From Siphonodentalium dalli (lineage: Eukaryota; Mollusca; Scaphopoda; Gadilida; Siphonodentaliidae), in contig CP136061.1 of the NCBI GenBank assembly GCA_032622095.1, positions 41,359,797 to 41,423,796 on the forward strand: a stretch of DNA of 64,000 bases, in the 5' to 3' direction. The first letter of the stretch is position 1, and every line of letters starts with the position of its first letter. The translations under genes and the position numbers were made by a program. Below are positions 59,879 through 64,000 of the stretch, piece after piece. The notes below the pieces were generated by a model. It ran no database searches and was not told the origin of the DNA. It saw only the letters and a program-made list of their open reading frames with translations.

Positions 59879-59942
59879 CACAGTATGTAGCTAGCAGCAG
59901 TGTCACATGACCGGCAATGAACAGAACGTAGTGACCAGCCAT
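59879..59942 (-). CDS. Lectin/PAN gene, exon 1: signal peptide
   Basis: The ATG at 59942 opens 21 codons (MAGHYVLFIAGHVTLLLATYC) with a typical hydrophobic core and small residues near the end, fitting an N-terminal secretion signal. It then stops at a strong donor (G|GTGAGT) in phase 1, the same phase as every later exon boundary of the gene. Joined to exon 2 the frame gives Asp-Gly-Glu-Cys, so cleavage near Cys21/Asp22 would leave the lectin domain at the mature N-terminus. Too short to show up by open-frame searches. The link to exon 2, about 30 kb away, rests on phase, strand and content; additional phase-1 exons in between are possible, and the alternative is that this exon starts a different secreted protein. 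Confidence 0.65.
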
Positions 59943-60764
59943 CTTCTCAGTTCACGAAGGATAACAGGCGCGATTGTCGCAGCGTCGAGATTTATCCGAA
60001 GGAGTCTCCAGCACAACAAAGAGAATCGGATACCACCCACACACACATGATACCGGTCGATTTGCTAGGACCCGGTGAGCAATTTTGTTTGATTTTGTTT
60101 CTATCACTGTCTTGTTATTATCAAAGTAAATATATGTACTTTGAGAATAACAAGATAGTTTTCAAGTCAATCGTCGTAATTCGATTGATTGAATATTTTA
60201 GTCTGCTCGTTGTTGAAATATTATTTGGAATCAGTGACTGCCACACCACAACCATATATCCACGATACTACCGATATATGTACCTAATAAACATCACATC
60301 CCGAATTTCATCCCACATTTATGTCTGTTCTACGATGTATAATGTAACATACCTATTAGTTTATTTACCCTATATTTGTTTGTTTGTCGTCTATGTGTAT
60401 TATTGTTCTAGTGTTTTGCATTGGGGGGAACTCTATTTAACACTTTCCCTCCAACCCCTTTGCCGTATGTACTTTGTATAAACAAATGTATGCAAGAGCA
60501 AATAAATATGTTTAAACCACACGAGTTGTTTGAATATAGCCTCTCTCTACCTGATGAATATATCGATCCAACGTAGTTCCAGTGCCAGCAACATACCGTT
60601 GGCGGGCTTCTAAAAGTTCGTACCTCAGGAAAATCAAATTGTTCAGTAGACACAAACAAATATTTATCCAGGGAACAATAATTGATATCTGCAAATAACT
60701 TTGCACAATAACACTTCATGTCACAGTAACTGTTATAATATTGTTGACTAATAATATACCCTGT
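59943..60764. other. Upstream flank of the lectin/PAN gene
   Basis: Presumed 5' UTR and promoter side of the gene (immediately above 59942). No TATA box was assigned with confidence. A 144-codon plus-strand frame (60047..60481) is hydrophobic and Tyr-rich through AT-rich codons and resembles no family; I do not treat it as a gene. Confidence 0.35.
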
Positions 60765-60833
60765 GCCAATGCATTCTCTTATATATGCGAGTCGACCATA
60801 GGTCACTTCGCATATATAAGAGAATGCATTGGC
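60765..60833. repeat. 69-bp hairpin (H1 core), variant copy
   Basis: Same hairpin with changes in the right arm near the loop (ggtcacttcgcat for ggtcgcctcgcat). Its flanks taccctgtgcc and cctaacaattttt are those of the other copies. Confidence 0.9.
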
Positions 60834-61259
60834 CTAACAATTTTTCATCATTTGTTAATATTTTTTACAATTTTTTACAATTTTAATAATTTTTTCTTAT
60901 ATTCTTTAACAGAATTATTTTGTAGGTTTAGTGCCAGAGAATCTTACGTTTTTCATGGGCATCAAAATTATCACTATCAATACTTGGTGATAGTTTTGAG
61001 TTATAACATGCCCCTAAGGTTTTATCCAGTTTGTTTTTAAATTCGCTATAGCATGCTTAAGCATACCCAAACAAAATTTAACCCAAAACAAATTCAACCC
61101 AAAAGCATCTAAAAAAAAAAAGGTTTTATTTTTTTATATTTTTTTAGGGACGATTTTACAGACCGTAAATTAGGGCCGATGAGATCGGCCCCTGGCACTG
61201 AATTGGTTAAGCCCAACATTGTTACTTGACAATATAACACACCCGCCATTTACCATTCT
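60834..61259. other. T-rich remainder of a hairpin-bearing MITE
   Basis: A T-rich spacer like those in the H1-bearing elements, ending near 61185-61209 with cggcccctggcactgaattg + gttaa. This resembles the right end of the MITE at 46594..46757 (cggcccctggcactcaaagg + gttaa). The left terminal repeat was not found. Confidence 0.45.
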
Positions 61260-61350
61260 TAACCCTTTCTGTACTAAATACGCATTAATGATTAGATCCC
61301 TTAGGAAATGTTCATACAATAAGTTCAACAAATGACCAAGCCTGCAAATA
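61260..61350. repeat. Single diverged monomer of the 68-bp minisatellite
   Basis: aaccctttctgtactaaat, gcattaatgattag and aggaaatgttcatacaataa correspond to the unit at 598-1752. It leads into the H2 hairpin, as the sequence at 21078-21150 does. Confidence 0.65.
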
Positions 61351-61459
61351 GCGTGTCTGTCATTTGCAGAATGAGGTCCCCAGAGGGTGAATTTAGTGAC
61401 GCTACTCCGCATAGCGGGCTAGCATCACCAAATTCACCCTCTGGGGACCTAATTCTGCT
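61351..61459. repeat. H2 hairpin
   Basis: gtgtctgtcatttgcagaat … ctggggacctaattctgc, a complete palindrome with loop gctactccgcatagcgggct. Confidence 0.9.
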
Positions 61460-61609
61460 AAGGCCCTCAACTAATATTGTTGACTTTCATATTCTATTAT
61501 CTTCTAGTTGATGTTAAAACGTGATGTTATGCCGTTATACGTCTTTTTGGAAGAAAATTACTAGAAATCTTACTCATACTACCTTTAGTAACATTTTTGT
61601 TTTACAATT
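61460..61609. other. No feature
   Basis: Short AT-rich spacer before the 53-bp satellite. Confidence 0.4.
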
Positions 61610-62880
61610 CCCGCGGCCTCGTAATCCCTGTCACCCAGGATAAGGAGGATACGCCCTCCGTCCATTCTTCTTGTTAGTCCCTGTCACTCAGGATAAGGAG
61701 GATACGCCCTCCGTCCATTCGTCTTGTTAGTCCCTGTCACTCAGGATAAGGAGGATACGCCCTCCATCCATTCTTCTTGTTAGTCCCTGTCACTCAGGAT
61801 AAGGAGGATACGCCCTCCGTCCATTCTTCTTGTTAGTCCCTGTCACTCAGGATAAGGAGGATACGCCCTCCGTCCATTCTTCTTGTTAGTCCCTGTCACT
61901 CAGGATAAGCAGGATACGCCCACCGTCCATTCTTCTTGTTAGTCCGTCACTCAGGGTAAGGAGGATACGCCCTCCGTCCATTCTTCTTGTTAGTCCCTGT
62001 CACTCAGGATACGGAGGATACACCCTCCGTCCATTCTTCTTGTTAGTCCCTGTCACTCGGGATAAGGAGGATACTCCCTCCGTCCATTCTTCTTGTTAGT
62101 CCCTGTCACTCAGGATAAGGAGGCTACGCCCTCCGTCCATTCGTCTTGTTAGTCCCTGTCACTCAGGATAAGGAGGATACGCCCTCCGTCCATTCTTCTT
62201 GTTAGTCCCTGTCACTCAGGATAAGGAGGATACGCCCTCCGTCCATTCTTCTTGTTAGTCCCTGTCACTCAGGATAAGGAGGATACGCCCTCCGTCCATT
62301 CTTCTTGTTAGTCCCTGTCACTCAGGATAAGGAGGATACGCCCTCCGTCCATTCTTCTTGTTAGTCCCTGTCACTCAGGATAAGCAGGATACGCCCACCG
62401 TCCATTCTTCTTGTTAGTCCGTCACTCAGGGTAAGGAGGATACGCCCTCCGTCCATTCTTCTTGTTAGTCCCTGTCACTCAGGATACGGAGGATACACCC
62501 TCCGTCCATTCTTCTTGTTAGTCCCTGTCACTCGGGATAAGGAGGATACTCCCTCCGTCCATTCTTCTTGTTAGTCCCTGTCACTCAGGATAAGGAGGAT
62601 ACGCACTCCGTCCATTCGTCTTGTTAGTCCCTGTCACTCAGGATAAGGAGGATACGCCCTCCGTCCATTCTTCTTGTTAGTCCCTGTCACTCAGGATAAG
62701 CAGGATACGCCCTCCGTCCATTCTTCTTGTTAGTCCGTCACTCAGGGTAAGGAGGATACGCCCTCCGTCCATTCTTCTTGTTAGTCCCTGTCACTCAGGA
62801 TACGGAGGATACACCCTCCGTCCATTATTCTTGTTAGTCCCTGTCACTCAGGATAAGGAGGATACGCCCTCCGGTAATTC
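61610..62880. repeat. 53-bp satellite, about 24 copies, with higher-order blocks
   Basis: Unit tccctgtcactcaggataag + gaggatacgccctccgtcca + ttcttcttgttag. A 51-bp variant (agtccgtcactcagggtaag) occurs at 61941, 62416 and 62732, each followed by the same variant neighbours (atacggaggatacaccctcc), showing duplication of multi-unit blocks of about 475 and 316 bp. Confidence 0.95.
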
Positions 62881-63036
62881 TTCTTCAAAACAATCCAATT
62901 AGAATTATCCTACCCGGAACGGTTTCGAGAATAAATTATACGACATTTTATAATTAACGAACATGTTCGCGGGGAACCCATATATGTGACTCGCCATATA
63001 AAATCCAGTCGTAAGTCGGGATTATTTTTACCCTGT

Positions 63037-63105
63037 GCCAATGCATTCTCTTATATATGCGAGTCGACCATAGGTCGCCTCGCATATATAAGAGAATGCA
63101 TTGGC
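63037..63105. repeat. 69-bp hairpin (H1 core), left
   Basis: Arms of about 33 bp with a 3-nt loop and one mismatch. Confidence 0.9.
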
Positions 63106-63325
63106 CTAACAATTTTTTATCATTTTTTTTAAATAAATGTTTCTTACAATTTTTAGGACATAAAATAAAAAAAACATCCATTACCCTGCAGGGAGCCCCA
63201 CACATATATAGAAGCATATAGAAGAGTGTCGTCTGCTCATGTTTGTCTGGGGCTCTGTATGGGTGAAATTATAAAATTGTTAAAGAATACAAGAAAAAAT
63301 TATTAAAACTGTAAAAAATTGTTAG

Positions 63326-63394
63326 GCCAACGCATTCTCTTATATATGCGAGGCGACCTATGGTCGACTCGCATATATAAGAGAATGCATTGGC
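63326..63394. repeat. 69-bp hairpin (H1 core), right, inverted
   Basis: Reverse complement of 63037..63105 with one change (gccaacgc), shared with the truncated copy at 14677. Confidence 0.9.
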
Positions 63395-63689
63395 ACAGGG
63401 TAAACAAAATCCCGACTTGCGACTGGATTTGATATGGCGGGCCACATATGACATTTTAGACCATGAATTTCCCTGCAAAACAAAACGGTTCCTTTACATT
63501 AAATATTGACAAGTTATCTGAGGAACTTGTGTAATCGAACCCGTAGATACAGAAAATGCAATATAAACTTTCGCGCCAAAATGACAGGTACGTCACTAAT
63601 ATAATCTCTAACCAAATCGGCTTTACTTTGGAATTAGTTTTAAAAATATATGAACGTTTGTCTGACGAGATAAAATAGCACACGAGCAG

Positions 63690-64000
63690 TTCAATTTCAC
63701 AATAGCTGCGGATCGACACACGTACCACAGTAGCGATGGCATTGTAGGTGTGACAATTTATTATCGTGCAGTTTGGTGACAATTGGTCGTCATATTTATG
63801 CGCCATAGCTTGCCGTGTTGCGCGCTGAGTTTCCGCACAATGAGTCGACTCGACCAATTAACCCACTGCGTTTCACCATGCAAGGTTGATCTGTACTCAT
63901 TACGTTTTGCTACATTGTATTCTCTACGATATATATAATTGCACGATCGATCGTCCGGAATTGTGTTTGACCATGGCAATCCCTCATTCACTCACATATC
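63690..64000. repeat. Dispersed repeat family D, copy 3
   Basis: 63695-63770 matches 47605-47680 directly. 63690-63940 as a whole matches 49815-50045 inverted, and 63930-64000 matches 47938-48010 inverted. It continues to the window edge. The minus-strand frames in it do not show conserved protein across copies. Confidence 0.65.

Larger units (their letters stand above)
62982..63450. mobile_element. Full-length hairpin MITE (family H1), about 470 bp
   Basis: Terminal inverted repeats (ATATGTGACTCGCCATAT, aaatccagtcgtaagtcggg on the left; cccgacttgcgactggattt, gatatggcgggccacatatg on the right) run straight into two inverted 69-bp hairpins (63037..63105, 63326..63394). The spacer is nearly identical to that of 14332..14716, about 48 kb away, indicating recent activity. 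Non-coding. The superfamily is not clear from the ends. Confidence 0.85.

Noticed and set aside
60047-60481. 144-codon hydrophobic plus-strand frame
   Set aside because: Composition explained by AT-rich codons; no domain, no conserved motif, antisense to the upstream flank of the lectin gene.
61610-62880. Regular repeats resembling a CRISPR array
   Set aside because: Units are directly adjacent without unique spacers; the context is animal DNA.

Overview
The window looks like AT-rich genomic DNA from an animal, most likely a marine invertebrate and perhaps a mollusc or another lophotrochozoan. The reasons are exons with good GT/AG splice sites and phase-matched introns, animal-only protein families (LHFPL tetraspan, C-type lectin plus PAN/apple), non-LTR retrotransposon fragments, a tRNA-derived SINE, a Helitron, many hairpin MITEs and a very high density of minisatellites. 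The species assignment is inference only. Nothing bacterial (operons, ribosome binding sites, CRISPR) is present, and almost all long open frames in the window are tandem repeats whose unit is stop-free.

Two host genes are supported, both on the minus strand. (1) 2421..2844 is the first coding exon of an LHFPL-type four-transmembrane protein; the rest of the gene lies off the left edge. (2) A secreted C-type-lectin/PAN protein is assembled here from four exons: signal peptide (59879..59942), first half of the lectin domain (29439..29621), second half (23285..23506), and a Thr/Ser-rich linker plus a PAN/apple-like domain with the stop codon (18912..19213). All three introns are phase 1, every junction has GT..AG, and the joined frame is open for 256 residues. 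The introns are about 30.3, 5.9 and 4.1 kb, so this one gene covers about 41 kb and hosts most of the repeats.

Layout. 0-2 kb: dispersed repeat and a 68-bp minisatellite. 2.4-3.3 kb: LHFPL exon 1 and its upstream flank. 3.3-9 kb: mostly unassigned, with small hairpin repeats and a GAT-rich tract. 9.0-14.2 kb: a 5.1-kb foldback element (FB1). 14.3-18.2 kb: a truncated hairpin MITE and LINE debris. 18.5-29.6 kb: the 3' three exons of the lectin gene; their introns hold hairpin arrays, a piggyBac-like MITE and a 2.8-kb, 34-bp satellite. 29.7-59.9 kb: intron 1, holding a MITE, the 6.0-kb foldback FB2, a Penelope-like remnant with a hammerhead-like motif, a SINE, a third foldback (FB3), 72-bp, 45-bp, 39-bp, 23-bp and 34-bp satellites, a LINE 3' end, a Helitron and nested MITEs. 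60-64 kb: upstream of the lectin gene, with a 53-bp satellite and a full-length hairpin MITE.

The strongest unusual signals are: a 69-bp near-perfect hairpin carried inside at least two different element types with the same single mismatch in nearly every copy; two foldback elements with TA-flanked ends and satellite-filled arms but different terminal blocks; an array of decaying palindromes centred on GGTATACC; and a triplicated intron/exon junction in the lectin gene.
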